A stretch of 64,000 nucleotides of DNA from Escallonia rubra (GCA_033065855.1 JAVXUO010001798.1:310001-374000); one strand, 5' to 3'; shown: positions 40,132 to 51,626, counted from the first letter of the stretch. The notes: generated by a model not told the origin, from the sequence alone. Program-made: numbers and translations.

Positions 40132-40443
40132 CTATTGCATCCCATCTAAATTAATATCAGGATTTTCCCCAATGTACCAAATCAGCTTATATGCAATCCA
40201 AGTGGAATTGGCCTCTTTGTTAGTATTGCCCATTACACAAGAATGTTCAGGACCAAAACTCTTGATTTTGTAAGTTTTCCCATCAGGAATAGGAGATGCA
40301 TATATCTTCCAACTACATCCAGGATTGCCACAGTGGGCATCAACCCTTTTCTTTTCATTCATATCTCTAACCAGCTTAAACCCATTCTGAATACAATAAT
40401 CCCTTAAAATTGCCCTAAAATGATGGACATCTTCAAATAACAA
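40132..40443 (-). pseudogene. MULE transposase N-terminal DNA-binding domain
   Basis: FEDVHHFRAILRDYCIQNGF and CGNPGCSWKIYAS (C-x4-C) are the MuDR-type N-terminal domain, followed by TYKIKSFGPEHSC with its conserved His-x-Cys. It is joined to the upstream ORF by a frameshift at about 40485 and ended by a TAG at 40132. Confidence 0.9.
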
Positions 40444-41147
40444 ACCCTTATACAGTTCAATTGTTTCACCTGCCCTAATAGCTTTCCCCTCATGTATCTG
40501 TCTACATTTACTGCTTGAGCATCCAAACTCTCGTCACTGTTGTAGAGAGGGTTTTCATCATCATCATCATCACAGTTGGACAACTCATCTTCACTTAACT
40601 CATGTTCATCTGTCACAGGCTCTTCATCACTTGCCTCTTCATTAGTCTCACTTAATTCTTCCATCACTTCCCAATCATTGTGCTCAGAAGCATCACTAGT
40701 GTGGTGCATCTCTTCCTCACTGCCATCCTCACTATCACTCTCACTTTCTTCATCATCATATATTTCAGATGCCTTACTAGTCCCAGGTCTACTGTCATTT
40801 CTAGCTACCCCTACATTTGGTTCTAGAGAACTAACTGTTGTAGGTTTTGCCCCAACAATTTCTAAGAAAACATGAATCTCCCTAGAATTCTCATACAGTG
40901 CAAACATGTCAAGTAAAGACTTATCGGATGTTATTTTAGCCCTGACATTGGTTCCAAACAAAGTAAAGTATAGGGCAATAACTATACCAAACTCAAGGGG
41001 GAGGTCTTTCAACATTAAATCACATGTATCAGTAAGAAGTTCCATATGGTTGTATTTGTCACGATCCACATTAACTATGCTCTCAATAGTGTTACAGTAG
41101 TGGATCACCAGTTCATATCTCCTTTCAGTGGCCATTCTGTAATACAA
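40404..41147 (-). pseudogene. MULE transposase 5' segment
   Basis: 247-codon frame. The likely start is the second ATG (MATERRYELVIHY), about 12 nt in. The N-terminal 100 residues form a globular PB1-like or unclassified region, followed by a long Asp/Glu/Ser-rich linker (from about residue 130) ahead of the DNA-binding domain. Plant MURA proteins commonly have such an acidic linker. The Ser-rich frame on the opposite strand is its shadow. Confidence 0.75.
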
Positions 41148-41159
41148 TGATAAAGAATT

Positions 41160-41560
41160 AGGGGTTTAATTAGGGTATTCAATTGAGGGTTCAATTAGGG
41201 TTTGATTAAGGGTCTAAGGATTTCAATTGAGTATTGATTTAGGGGTTTAATTAGGGGTTAAATTAGGGCTTCAATTACGGGTTAAATTAGGTCTTCAATT
41301 ATGGATTGAATTAGGTCTTTCAGTTAGGGGTTCAATTGAGGGTTGATTTATGGGTTCAAATTAGGGGTTTCAATTAAAGCTTCAATTACGGGTTGAATTA
41401 GGGCTTTCACCTAGGGGTAAAATTAGGGCTTTCAATTCGGGTTCAATTAGGAGTTCCATTCTATACATCAATTACGAGTTCAATTGGGCCTTTCAATTAC
41501 GGGCTCGATTGGGGCTTTCAATTATGGATTTCAACTAGGGTTTCAATTAGGGAAATCATG
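41160..41560. repeat. MULE subterminal AATTAGGG repeats
   Basis: More than twenty imperfect copies of a 13-15 bp unit such as GGGTTCAATTAGGG and GGGCTTTCAATTACG, all in one orientation, between the right inverted repeat and the transposase start. They resemble telomere repeats only superficially: the unit is longer and centred on AATT. Confidence 0.85.
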
Positions 41561-41894
41561 CAAAAGAGAGACCAGAAATGGTGAAGTAGCAAGTAAAATG
41601 TGAAAGAGTTAAGGAAAACATACCTTCAAGTGAGAGCCAGAGTTTGTCCCGCAGCACAGTGACACCAGAAGTGGGTGCATCGCCTTTGAGATGAGAATCG
41701 ACATTTGGGGATTGTGTATGCTTCGTTTTGATTTTGCTATAGGCTTCACTCTTGTGCATATTTACCCTTCTCTCGATCCCAGAGTGACCCCTTACCTTTT
41801 TGCCAATCTGTTTTCCCTTCAATTCCCAAGAACTTAAGTTTTCCCTCCAAATTTGAAAACTCATTGTGTGAGGGGCATTCATGTCTTTTTGCAT
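41556..41894 (-). other. Open frame upstream of the MULE transposase
   Basis: 112 codons on the minus strand between the right TIR and the repeats. It is basic with no recognised motif. It could be 5' leader sequence or a small upstream exon; I see no support for a separate gene. Confidence 0.25.
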
Positions 41895-41933
41895 TGCACC
41901 GTTAATACCGTAAAAGAAAAAAGTTATTTTTTT

Positions 41934-42012
41934 AGCAGAGTGTAATTATCAAAGTTAGTAGGCGCTGAGTGTAATTAGGGCAAACCTCATGGGAGTTTTG
42001 TGTAATTTTCCC
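41934..42012 (-). repeat. MULE right terminal inverted repeat
   Basis: The complement starts GGGAAAATTACACAAAACTC and includes CTACTAACTTTGATAATTAC in common with the left repeat. Confidence 0.93.
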
Positions 42013-42021
42013 TAATATAAA

Positions 42022-42543
42022 CATCTAAAAAGCACGGCTACTTGCTTCTTGTATTACACGGTTTTCCACATGCTTATCTTCATGGGGTAAAAACTCTTAA
42101 ATTCCTGATATGTGACACTTTCGACAGTGCTCTCCATCTTTTGTAGACAGTCTTTATGTTGGAGATTGTACTGCTTTCAAGCCCTGCCTAACCACGCCTC
42201 TATTTAGGTCTATGTCTTCATCACTCGGTAGATACAGATCTATACCCAACAAATGCAAACTTTTTTCTTCTAGTGAGGATCCACCTGACCCGAGCTCGGG
42301 TTTTAGCTTTATCCCTCTCTCTTTTTTCAGTCAAACCGGAGAATAACTATCATTAAAACTTCAGTTACAAGAGTAGTAATGCTACTTTCCGAAGAGCAGT
42401 TAAGAGTTTGTTAGCAGCAAAACGAATCAAAGTACATAGTTCAGTAATTACAATAGGTAATCTCAAAAGTCAGAATAAAACAAGTAGCCTACAGTGTGAG
42501 ATTATGAGCGTTGCCCTGAATTTGACGTGCTGATTACCTTAGC
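42022..42543. other. MULE right flank, unassigned
   Basis: No coding or repeat structure recognised. Confidence 0.4.
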
Positions 42544-42666
42544 TCATTCCTTTGCTTCCTTGGTTCTGCCCTTCTTGCAAAAGTCTAGCCGGAAGGTATG
42601 ATATTTCTTCAGTGCAAAATGAATATCGTTCAGAATTCTGGCATGCTGTCTATCCTCTCTACGATG
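42544..42666 (-). CDS. Candidate terminal exon of an unidentified host gene
   Basis: Minus strand: a strong acceptor (CCTTTTGTATTTTCAG) is followed by 40 codons, HRREDRQHARILNDIHFALK then KYHTFRLDFCKKGR, ending KEAKE-TGA. The composition is that of a real protein (basic, amphipathic, non-repetitive), unlike the surrounding frames. I do not recognise the family. Upstream exons would lie to the right, possibly beyond the LINE and gypsy insertions, and none was found. It could also be chance or a relic. Confidence 0.35.
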   Translation of the reverse strand, partial: HRREDRQHARILNDIHFALKKYHTFRLDFCKKGRTKEAKE

Positions 42667-43089
42667 CTGAAAATACAAAAGGAAAGAGTCATGACTGTAT
42701 AAATGAATACGAGTGTAACCTAAATCAGATACCATGTAATGCTATAGAGAAATTTTATAAGGCTGGCTTCATCTGTAGAGGTTGGAGGCAAAACACCTTC
42801 AAGTTTTATTTCTGAAGAATATCCCTGATTTTGAGTAGAGAGGTACAGCCCAAAAAGATGTTTTGAGCTGAGCAACCCAGGAGAACCTGACCGAATGTTT
42901 ATTTGTGCAAGAATAACTAAGGTGCATATTAAAAGGAAGGACAAACTGCTTTTTAACCGAAGAGCATTAGGTTTTGGAATATGCTTTGAGATAGTCATTA
43001 AGAAGCTGTTGCCATTGAGATAAAATGATGGCCAAATCCCAAGTTTTATTTTCAAAGATAAGTTTATTTCTCTCGTTCCAAATTAACTA

Positions 43090-43800
43090 GAGAGGAAAAT
43101 TATGTTACGAGTATTTGACAAGCTTGAAAAGTTGGAGATACTGGCCCAAGCGATAAGCCATTCTGTGAAAGAGTTTGTAGTAATGTTTCGGGGATGACCA
43201 AGTTGAATGAGGACTAGATACGCTTCATTCTAGAACATTCAAGAAAAAGATGAAGGGTTGTTTCAACAGAAGAGTTACAAAGTTGGCATGTTGGGATTAC
43301 AGGGAGACCGATTCTAAAAAGGTGATATTTTTCCAATAATTTTAGAAGGAGAGATTGCCAGAGGAAGTAAGAGAATTTTATTAGTATGTCCAGGTGTCAA
43401 ACGAAGTCCCACACTTTTTTAGAGATAGACGGTGGAATTTGCCTCCTATCAGTCTTTTCTTTATAAATGGTTAAGTAAGCAGATGAAACATAAAAAAAAA
43501 CTTAGCTGTCGAGATTCCAGATGATTTTATTTTCAAGATCTTTTGACTGGATATGGATGCTTGAAATGATTTTGGAAATATGATAAGGAAACATCGAATG
43601 AAGGAGAGTAGTATTCCATTGGCCGTTAAGGAGGAGGTCAGAGACAAAATATGGCTGTTGGTTTTCGGGTTTAAGGTGTAGAATAGAAGTTGGGGGGTAG
43701 AGGGGGATCCAAAAGTCATCCCAAAGGCGAACCAAACTACCATTCCCAATTTTCCACATGATTCCTTTGCAGAGGGTTTGAGTGCCAGCCTTGATTCCTT
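43090..43800 (-). pseudogene. LINE B C-terminal region
   Basis: MWKIGNGSLVRLWDDFWIP (43759 downwards) and, near 43275-43210, CQLCNSSVETTLHLFLEC, the zinc-binding motif after RT. IFENKTWDLA lies further down. Confidence 0.85.
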
Positions 43801-44491
43801 TCCATACCCATAAACCTTACCTGTTTTTCAGAGAATTGCAAAAGAGAGCAATTTTTACAAATTTTAGACAAGAAAACCTACGCGTATAAAGAGTTAGGCT
43901 TATCTAGAAGGCGTCAAGTGGTTTTAGCAAGAAGGGTAAAATTTAAAAGTTTAGAATCCTTGAAATCGAGTCCTCCTTCTTCTTTAGGCCCATAGAGTGA
44001 GAGCCAATTGAAGTCCTTTCTTATCAGAGACCCATACCAAAAAAAACCGGCTAAAGATGGTATTAAGTTTATTACAAACATAGGCTAAAAAAATAAAAGA
44101 TTGCATATGGTATATAAGAAGTCCCGAGAGAACTGAAGTAATTAGGGTAGCTCTTCCAGCTCTGTTAAGCAATTTGCCTTTCCAGCCAAAGCATCTGCTT
44201 TGGACCTTGAAAATTAGAGATTGGAAGAAATATTTTCTCTGAGTGATGATGTCTAAAGATTTGCCAAGATATTTCCCAAAAGCGGGAGAAGATTGGACGT
44301 TGAAGCATGATTGGGCAAAAAAGATCATTTTCTGGCTTGAATTGGGGGACTACAGACTAGAGTACATGTACCTAGATTTATGAGTTGTCCAGATAAGTTG
44401 CAGTACATCTGGTGGATGAGTTTGAGAGTTTCATAGTTCAGGTAATCTAGTTGAAAAAAGAAGATAGTGTCATCAACGAACATCAGATGGT

Positions 44492-44962
44492 TTAATTGGT
44501 GGTACTGTTCTGGCTTTTAATACCACAGATTCCTTTCAGAGACTCTGCTTTATGCAATGTAGCTGCGAGAACTTTTGAGTAGAGGATAAAAAGTAGAGGA
44601 GAAATAGGATCTCCTTGTCGAATACCACATGTTGGATGTAATCTTTTAAAAGGTGATCCGTTGATAAGAATTACAAAGGAGACTGTTGTAATATACTGCA
44701 TGATAAGATTCACCCAAGAAAGTGAAATTTTTAGCTTGATGAGGACCTTATGGATGAAGTCCCATTTGAGACGGTCAAAGGCTTTGTTCTTATCAATTTT
44801 GAGTGCCACATAACCCTTTCTTCCCATTTTCTTTGTTCCAATGATATTTGTAAGTTCTTGAGCAATGAGGATATTATCAACAATTGTTCTCCCTTCTATG
44901 AAAGCATTCTGATTCTCTGAGATTAGAGAAGGCATTACACTTTTAAGTCTATTTGCAAGCAC
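44492..44962 (-). pseudogene. LINE B reverse transcriptase core
   Basis: NRLKSVMPSLISENQNAF, EGRTIVDNILIAQEL, KIDKNKAFDRLKWDF (Asp-Lys for Asp-Met) and [12 protein letters not shown]. The catalytic FVDD lies just downstream at about 44482-44471 in another frame. Confidence 0.9.
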
Positions 44963-45492
44963 TTTGGAGATTACCTTATAAATGGTGTTACAGAGGCTAA
45001 TCGGACGAAAATCAAAAGGGTACTGAGGGTTGGCACATTTAGGGATAATGGAAATATAGGTGAAGTTTGCTTCAGAGAGAACATGTCCCGATCTTAGGAA
45101 GGAAAGAACTCATTTGTCCTTCAAAATGGGCCAATGTTTTTGATAGACAGTAGGAGGAAGGCAGTCAGGTCTTGGGGCTTTTAGCGGAGTAAAAGAAAAA
45201 AGAGCTATTTCAATTCCAATGTATTGAAGGGGCAGGTAAAGGAGTATATATATTAATCAGACAAGGATGTAGAGATGGAATTAATGAGAGATGAGGTGTT
45301 AGACAAAGAAAGTTGAAGGTGTGTTAGAGTAGCAAACATGTTTGAGAAATAAGATTCAAAGACTTTCATGATATGTTCATGATTGGTGACCCAAATGTTG
45401 GAAGCATTAAAAATGTCATCTATTTTGTTCCTCGATCTGTGAATTTTGGTGGAGGAGTTGAATAGTTTAGTATTTCAATCACCATCTTTGAT

Positions 45493-45960
45493 TCATCTGG
45501 ATTTCATTTTTTGTGCCCAAAAAAGCTCTTCACAGTTTAGAAGCCACTCCAATTTTCTATATAGATCGTCATATTCTTTTTGAGAAGATGAAGAAGGTAA
45601 TTGAGCTTGGACCGGGATAAGGTTATTTCTCATGTCTTCAATTTTTCGCGGGGATACTCCCGAAAGTGCTGGAGCTCTAGAATTTGAAAGCTTTGAGGAG
45701 GGATTTGCCTTTTTGCATAACACGAAAAAGAGATCCAAGTGCTTGGATACCCCAAGCGGTCTTGAGAACTTGAAACTGTCAGGGTGGAGAAGCCAAAAGG
45801 CTTGGAATTGTTTCGGGATACGAGAAAGTGACCAGAGTTTACACGTGTTCAATAGAAGTGGGGCATGATCAGAGACTTGTATTCCAAGGTTGCAGACTGT
45901 AGCTTGAGGAAACAGATTTAGCCAGTCAGAATTCATCATAGCTTTGTCTAATTTTTCCAA
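45493..45960 (-). pseudogene. LINE B endonuclease end and linker
   Basis: Frame EKLDKAMMNSDWL and VSDHAPLLL (the S-D-H catalytic box of the endonuclease), followed by the FQAFWLLHPDSF linker and LLNCEELFWAQKMKSR, which precedes RT in plant LINEs. The GDFN box appears upstream as FGEFNQV near 46130, one frame away, with Glu in place of Asp. Confidence 0.88.
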
Positions 45961-47227
45961 GGTGTAGAGGGAACCTGGTCTATTATTTGTCTAGGTAAAG
46001 GTAAGACCTTGCCAATGTACGTCCTCTATACCAAGGAGGTGAGTAATGTTGATAAAGGCAAGGAGACCTTTAATGACTGACAAATTTCTCCTTGATTTTT
46101 CTGAAGGCAAACATACTTGGTTAAACTCACCGAATATCAGGAGAGGACCTTGAATATGTAGCAGGATGTTAGCATTATGGTTCCAAGTAGCCGGTCTGTC
46201 CGATTGCTAGGATTTCCATTTTAAACCCCCCCCCCCCCCCACCAAATCTCCTGATTTACCAGGGAGAATTTGAGAAGGATGAAGTTGCGATCCAGGTGTT
46301 CCACAGAAAATGTAATTGAAGGTTGCCATCCAATCTATAAACCCCTACTAATGCTATTAGTGTTGTAGCGTAGATCAACTCCAGAAGAAGAGGAAAAACC
46401 AAGGAGGGAAAATAAAGAGTCTAGAGCTATACAACGAAGTAAAGTTTCTTGAAAGAACATGATATCCGATTTATGCTTACTAATCAGGCTTTTTGTTGTT
46501 TAAACCTTACAGGTGAGCCCAAAACCCCTAGGGTTCTAGCTCAAAATAATCATTTGGGTTTTTGGGGTTGTAAAGGGACAACCCTATTAACCCGAAAAGA
46601 GAGACCAGCTGAAGCAACGAAAAAAGGATGGAGGGAAATCTTTATCAAGGATAAAGGAAGAGGTTTTTTGGTTTTTTAGCAGGAGATGATAAAAGAACTC
46701 GCCATCTCTTACGCTTACGGATATTAGTAGAGAGAAGATTGTCTAACCAATAAAAGCAGGAAAGTAAAAAGAAGCAGCATAAACAACAAAAATAATAACA
46801 AAAACCTGAATTCTTAGCAGAGATGGGATCCGGCTTAGAAGAGGATGCTATCGACCGAGAAGACCCTGGTGAGACTGCACTGAGGCACTTACTTGCTTTT
46901 TAACTTTTTTCCAGAGAGATAAAGTTGGAGTGAGAGCTACTTTCAAGAATGTCCAGCCTTTTGCATTTCAGGGAAGGGTCAATGAGAGTAGCTTTTAGAT
47001 GAGATTTGAGAAGGAGGGTGCAGTATAAGCTCATTTGAGGAGTTTATATCCTTCAGAGGGGGCATATCTTCATCATCGAAAGAAGGAGCTTTACACCAAA
47101 AAATCAGGGAGAGGTGTTGAGTTACTTGATGAGATTATTTAGAAGATGGAATTTTAGAATCCATTTCCAAGTGTTCTGTCGCCATCAAGAATGGGTCTAG
47201 TTGGAAGAGATAGTTCCAAGGCTTGGA

Positions 47228-48828
47228 TGTCACGCCCCCAACACGGGAGGCCGTGACTATCAACAAACCTCTAAATATACCGCTAAGGTTCTAAAAGCCA
47301 CGGTATAAACAGAGCACTAAAAGCCTCCAACATAAAGTATTTCCATATACAACGAAAGTTTATTACAAAACATTCCCAAAATATTCCTTTACAAAATGAT
47401 TTTCTAAGCGCAGCAGTTAAGCAAATATTCCAATACATTTACATTGAATGACCCCTATCCAGGTAAGATTTTCAAAGTATGGATACAAATTTTCAATGAT
47501 AAGCAAAAGTCAAAGGACTTCAAGGCTGCCACAACATTCAATTGTCACTCCCTTCACCTGTGGCAAAGGCAAGGTAGGAAAGGAAAGGGGTGAGCTCAAA
47601 TAGCCCAGTAGGGTAAACCAATGGTAAGATGTCAAGCAATAAAGGCATAATCTAATTACAATATTAGACTAAACGGACCAATCAAGTCTTACTATCAAAT
47701 ATCAAAGTATCAAAGATTAGCATTTAACCCAGAACACATTTCAATTCTATGTAGAGTATGCTACAAACATGCGATGACTATGGTGGTCATAAGACCCAAA
47801 TGTCGAACTAAACATTCAAACATAAATGTGTGCTCCGGAGCGTACTAAGAGTCTTTGGCTCTCTAGCATAACAAACATATGTCCAAAGGACCCTCTCAAT
47901 TTGAGAGCTATTCAACATAGTCAATGTCAATCTTAAATTGATGGTTACAAATGTAAAAATGCAATGGTGTGCTCATCAAGGTTCAAATGGAGGAAGGTAC
48001 ACAATGTTATAAATGAAAGCGAAAGTTAAACAAACCAATGGTGAACCAATAAAGATGAACGGCATTGGACAAAGCATAAGCTTTCGGATTTCGAAAATAC
48101 CTTCCCACAGCAAACAAGCGATAAAATTCCTTACCTCAATAAGCTTTCGAACAAGGAAAACCTCAAAGTACCACCTTAATAGCCAAGGAGCTTCCCAAGC
48201 CTTCTAACCTCTCTCTCTCTCCGCCGAAAAGGGAAAAGAACAGGAAACAAAGCAACAAAGAGCCCAAATAGGCTAGAAGGGAAATAAGAAGACTATTTAT
48301 ATAGTACAAAATAAAAAGTTTTCATTCGACCGAATCCGACAGAGGTGAAAATGGTTCAATTTTTTTTTAATTTGACCGAAAATGAGTTTTCATTCGAATT
48401 AAAACTTTTAATTCGAATTAAAACTTTTTTTTTTGGCATTCGACCAAAAACTAGTTTTCATTCGAATTGAAACTTTTAATTCAACCAAAAACTTCAGTAA
48501 CTTATTGTACACACACAAAAATCTTTTCATTCGAATTAAAACTTTTAATTCGAATGAAAACTTCATAAAATCACCCTACACGATTTAAATACTTTTCGTT
48601 CGAAGCTAAACCCTCATTCGAAGCCAACTATTTTCATTCGACCGAAAGTTTCAGAGACTCCAAAACATCATTTCCCTTCATTTTAATTCGAATGAAAACC
48701 ACTTTTCATTCGACCGAAAATTTCAGAAACTTTACAACCATTTTCTTAATATTATCAAAAAGATCACAAACTTATTTACTTAAAAGAATAAATTTGCACA
48801 AGAAAAAGAAAATTTTCGGGGTATTATA
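47228..48828 (-). repeat. Gypsy 3' LTR (left)
   Basis: On the plus strand it begins TGTCACGCCCCCAACACGGG and ends GGGGTATTATA. The element-sense start TATAATACCCC has TA where TG is usual. 1.6 kb. The segment 48320-48720 is full of ATTCGAAT/ATTCGACCGAAA motifs. Confidence 0.88.
48320..48720. repeat. ATTCGAAT palindromic repeat cluster in LTR
   Basis: ATTCGAAT, CATTCGACCGAAAA and AATTCGAATTAAAACTTTT recur about fifteen times with irregular spacing. Several units are themselves palindromic, such as that at about 48411-48435. Confidence 0.8.
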
Positions 48829-48840
48829 TTCTCCCCCATT
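48829..48840 (-). other. Gypsy polypurine tract
   Basis: The complement reads AATGGGGGAGAA and directly precedes the 3' LTR. Confidence 0.85.
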
Positions 48841-48873
48841 AAAAGAATTTCGTCCGCGAAATTAAAACGTACA

Positions 48874-49110
48874 TTAAACGTCAAAGAGATGAGGGTGCTT
48901 TTCGCGCATAGTATCCTCGAGTTCCCATGTCGCTTCTTCCATTGAATGGTTACGCCAAAGCACCTTAAACAACTTAATAGTTTTAGTGCGCAAAATTTGA
49001 TTCTTTTGGTCTAAAATCTCCACTGGTTGCTCCTCATATGATAGATCCTCTCGAATCTCCACAGGTTCGAAATGAATAACGTGTGAAGGGTTTGGCACGT
49101 ACTTCCTCAA
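48874..49110 (-). pseudogene. Gypsy chromodomain-like C-terminus
   Basis: 78 codons in the same frame as the integrase, separated by one TAA at 49138-49140. VEILDQKNQILRTKTIKLFK, VLWRNHSMEEATWE and MREKHPHLF match the C-terminal chromodomain of chromovirus integrases, thought to bind histone marks and guide integration. Confidence 0.88.
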
Positions 49111-49137
49111 TGCTAATACATGAAATACATCATGTAT

Positions 49138-50520
49138 TTACAACAAACTAGGAGGTAAGGCAACTTGGTAAGCTACTGGTCCAACCTTCCGCAAGATTTC
49201 GAATGGTCCAATAAATCTAGGACTAAGCTTGCCCTTCTTCGCAAAATGCATTACCCCCCTCCAAGGCGACACTTTGAGAAATACGTGATCACATACCTCG
49301 AACTCTAGCTCACGTCTTCTATTATCCGCATAACTCTTCTGACGACTTTGAGCAACTAGCAAATTATCTTTAATCAAACGAATTTTCTCCGATGTAGCTT
49401 GTACTATCTCCGGCCCCAAGGCACCCAAAAGTTTTTCTTCTCCAACCTCATACCAACAAATTGGTGCCCTAGATCTTCGCCCATACAAGGCTTCAAACGG
49501 TGCCATATCAATACTAGCCTGAAAGCCATTGTTGTAAGCAAACTCAACAAGCGGCAATTGATCACTCCAACTATCCTTAAAGTTTAGCGAGCAAGCCCTA
49601 AGCATGTCCTCCAGAATTTGAATGGTTCTCTCTGACTGTCCATCACTTTGAGGATGATAAGCTGTACTAAGGTCAAGTTGAGTACCCAAGGCGTTTTGCA
49701 ACCCGCACCAAAATCTTGATGTAAAGCGTGCGTCTATATCGGAAAATATTGAAACAGGTACATCATGGAGTCGAACAATCTCTTGAATATAAAGTTTGTC
49801 CAATCTCTCCAAGCTATAGGTAACTTTAACCGGAATAAAATGCGCTGACTTAGTCAAACGATCAATTATCACCCAAACCGAATCATGACCTTGCCTTGTC
49901 CTAGGCAAACCAAACACAAAGTCCATGGCAATACGTTCCCACTTCCACTGAAGGATGGTAAGCGGTTGTAAAGGTCCAGCAGGCCGTTGATGTTCAGCTT
50001 TAACCTGTTGACAAATAAGACATCGAGCGACAAAATCCACTATCTCCCTTTTCATATCATTCCACCAAAACACGTCTTGTAAATCCCGATACATCTTAGT
50101 ACTACTCGGATGAACTGTGAAGCCAGAACTATGAGCGTCACGCAATATTTCCTCCTTCAACCCTACATCAGAAGGAACACAAAATCTTTTTCCAAAACGT
50201 AATGCCCCTTCGACATCAATCCTGAACTCCGGCTGCTGACCCTCTCTTACTTGTTCTTTGATCTTAATTAATTTTGAATCCACATTATGAGCTTGCTTAT
50301 TTCTTTCAATCAAGGTAGGCTGCGCCATCAAACTACCAAAATGGTTCCCCGACCCGAAAACCAAGACATCCACACCCAAACTTTCAAGATCCACAAGAAT
50401 TTCTTTACTTGAAGTTAAAAGAGCAGCACACGTACCTGTATTCTTTCGACTGAGAGCATCAGCCACCACATTGGCCTTCCCGGGGTGATATAGGATCTTG
50501 TAATCATAGTCCTTAAGCAA
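49138..50520 (-). pseudogene. Gypsy integrase
   Basis: 460 codons. The start carries the end of RNase H (YHPGKANVVADALSRK). The zinc domain has His130, His137, Cys167 and Cys170. The catalytic Asp200 (AMDFVFGLP), Asp261 (FSDIDARFTS) and Glu297 (GQSERTIQ) give a D-35-E spacing, all present. The GPY/F module lies at FIGPFEILRKVGPVAY. The frame is fully open, so the domain is intact, but it is cut off from RNase H and the chromodomain by single stop codons. Confidence 0.93.
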
Positions 50521-50535
50521 TTCTAACCATCGACG

Positions 50536-51084
50536 TTATCGCATGTTTAGCTCCTTCTGCGTGAATAAAAACTTAAGACTCTTGTGATCCATGTAGATCT
50601 CACACGTCTCACCATAGAGGTAGTGCCTCCAAATTTTCAAAGAAAAAACCACAGCAGCCAATTCCAAGTCATGCGTCGGGTAGTTCACTTCGTACGTTTT
50701 GAGTTGTCGCGAGCCATAAGCAATAACTCGCCCATGCTGCATCAATACACATCCTAATCCTTTTTGTGAAGCATCGCTGTAAATCACAAATCCTCTAGTC
50801 CCCGAAGGCAAGGAGAGAACTGGAGCTGAAACCAATCTTTTCTTTAACTCCATAAAACTGCGATCACACTCCTCAGACCATTCAAACTTAACCTTTTTCT
50901 GAGTCAACCGAGTTAACGGAATATCAAGCTTTGAAAATCCCTCAATAAATTTGCGATAATCAGCCAAACCAAGGAAACTACAAACTTCTCCAATTGTTTT
51001 TGGTCTTTCCCAATTCCACACTGCCTCTACCTTAGATGGATCCACCGAGATCCCATCTTTAGACACCACATGCCCTAAAAACAC
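50536..51084 (-). pseudogene. Gypsy RT thumb and RNase H
   Basis: [18 protein letters not shown] ends [18 protein letters not shown] (first Asp), [19 protein letters not shown] (Glu) and DHKSLKFLF (Asp) are RNase H. It is bounded by in-frame stops at 51099-51097 and 50538-50536, each at a position where the family has an amino acid. Confidence 0.92.
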
Positions 51085-51096
51085 GACTTTCTCAAG

Positions 51097-51605
51097 CTAA
51101 AATTCACATTTATCAAACTTGGCATAAAGCTTCTCTTCCCTCAAAATATGTAGCACCATACGTAAATGTTTTTCATGTTCTTCTTTGCTTTTGGAGTAAA
51201 TCAAAATGTCATCAATAAAAACTATGACGAATTGGTCCAAGTATCGATTGAATACCCGATTCATTAAGTCCATAAATGCAGCAGGTGCATTAGTCAACCC
51301 AAACGACATTACAACAAATTCATAGTGTCCATACCTCATGCGGAAAGTAGTCTTGGATATATCTTCCCTTCAAATCTTCAATTGATGATAACCTGACCTC
51401 AAGTCAATTTTGGAGAAATATTCAGCACCTTGAAGTTGGTCAAACAAATCGTCAATCCGTGCAAAGGATACTTATTGTGAACTGTAATACGGTTCAACTC
51501 CCTATAGTCAATGCACAATCTCATTGTTCCGTCCTTCTTCTTTACAAATAAAACGGGAGCACCCCAATGAGAGACGCTCGGGCGAATGAAGCCTTTCTCA
51601 AGCAA
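51097..51605 (-). pseudogene. Gypsy reverse transcriptase palm and fingers
   Basis: [35 protein letters not shown] and NKYPL (51605-51450), then after a frame change [17 protein letters not shown] and the catalytic [11 protein letters not shown] (51221-51189). Confidence 0.92.
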
Positions 51606-51626
51606 TTCTTAAAGTTGCACCTTAAG

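Larger units (their letters stand above)
36511..42012 (-). mobile_element. Mutator-like element (MULE) with 9-bp TSD
   Basis: 5.5-kb element bounded by TAATATAAA at 36502-36510 and 42013-42021, the 9-bp duplication expected of Mutator elements. It has inverted repeats of about 78 bp, a MURA-like transposase on the minus strand and a small zinc-finger ORF on the plus strand at the other end. The convergent arrangement recalls mudrA/mudrB. The transposase carries several frameshifts and stops, so this copy is probably not autonomous. It inserted about 350 bp upstream of the RlmH start codon. Confidence 0.95.
42880..47227 (-). mobile_element. LINE B (L1-type), degenerate
   Basis: Minus-strand non-LTR element in the order endonuclease (46610-45800), linker, reverse transcriptase (45120-44340) and zinc-binding tail (43800-42900). 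Sequence upstream of the endonuclease to about 47200 may be ORF1-linker. The gypsy LTR starts at 47228, so the 5' end of the LINE seems cut by, or continues beyond, that insertion. Frames are broken throughout. Confidence 0.88.

Noticed and set aside
40576-40875. 99-codon Ser-rich frame on the plus strand
   Set aside because: Antisense shadow of the acidic linker of the MULE transposase.
41160-41560. Possible interstitial telomere repeat (many TTAGGG)
   Set aside because: The unit is 13-15 bp and centred on AATT; no run of plant TTTAGGG units.
48320-48720. CRISPR-like array
   Set aside because: Motifs are palindromic and irregularly spaced, with no constant repeat-spacer pattern, inside a plant LTR.
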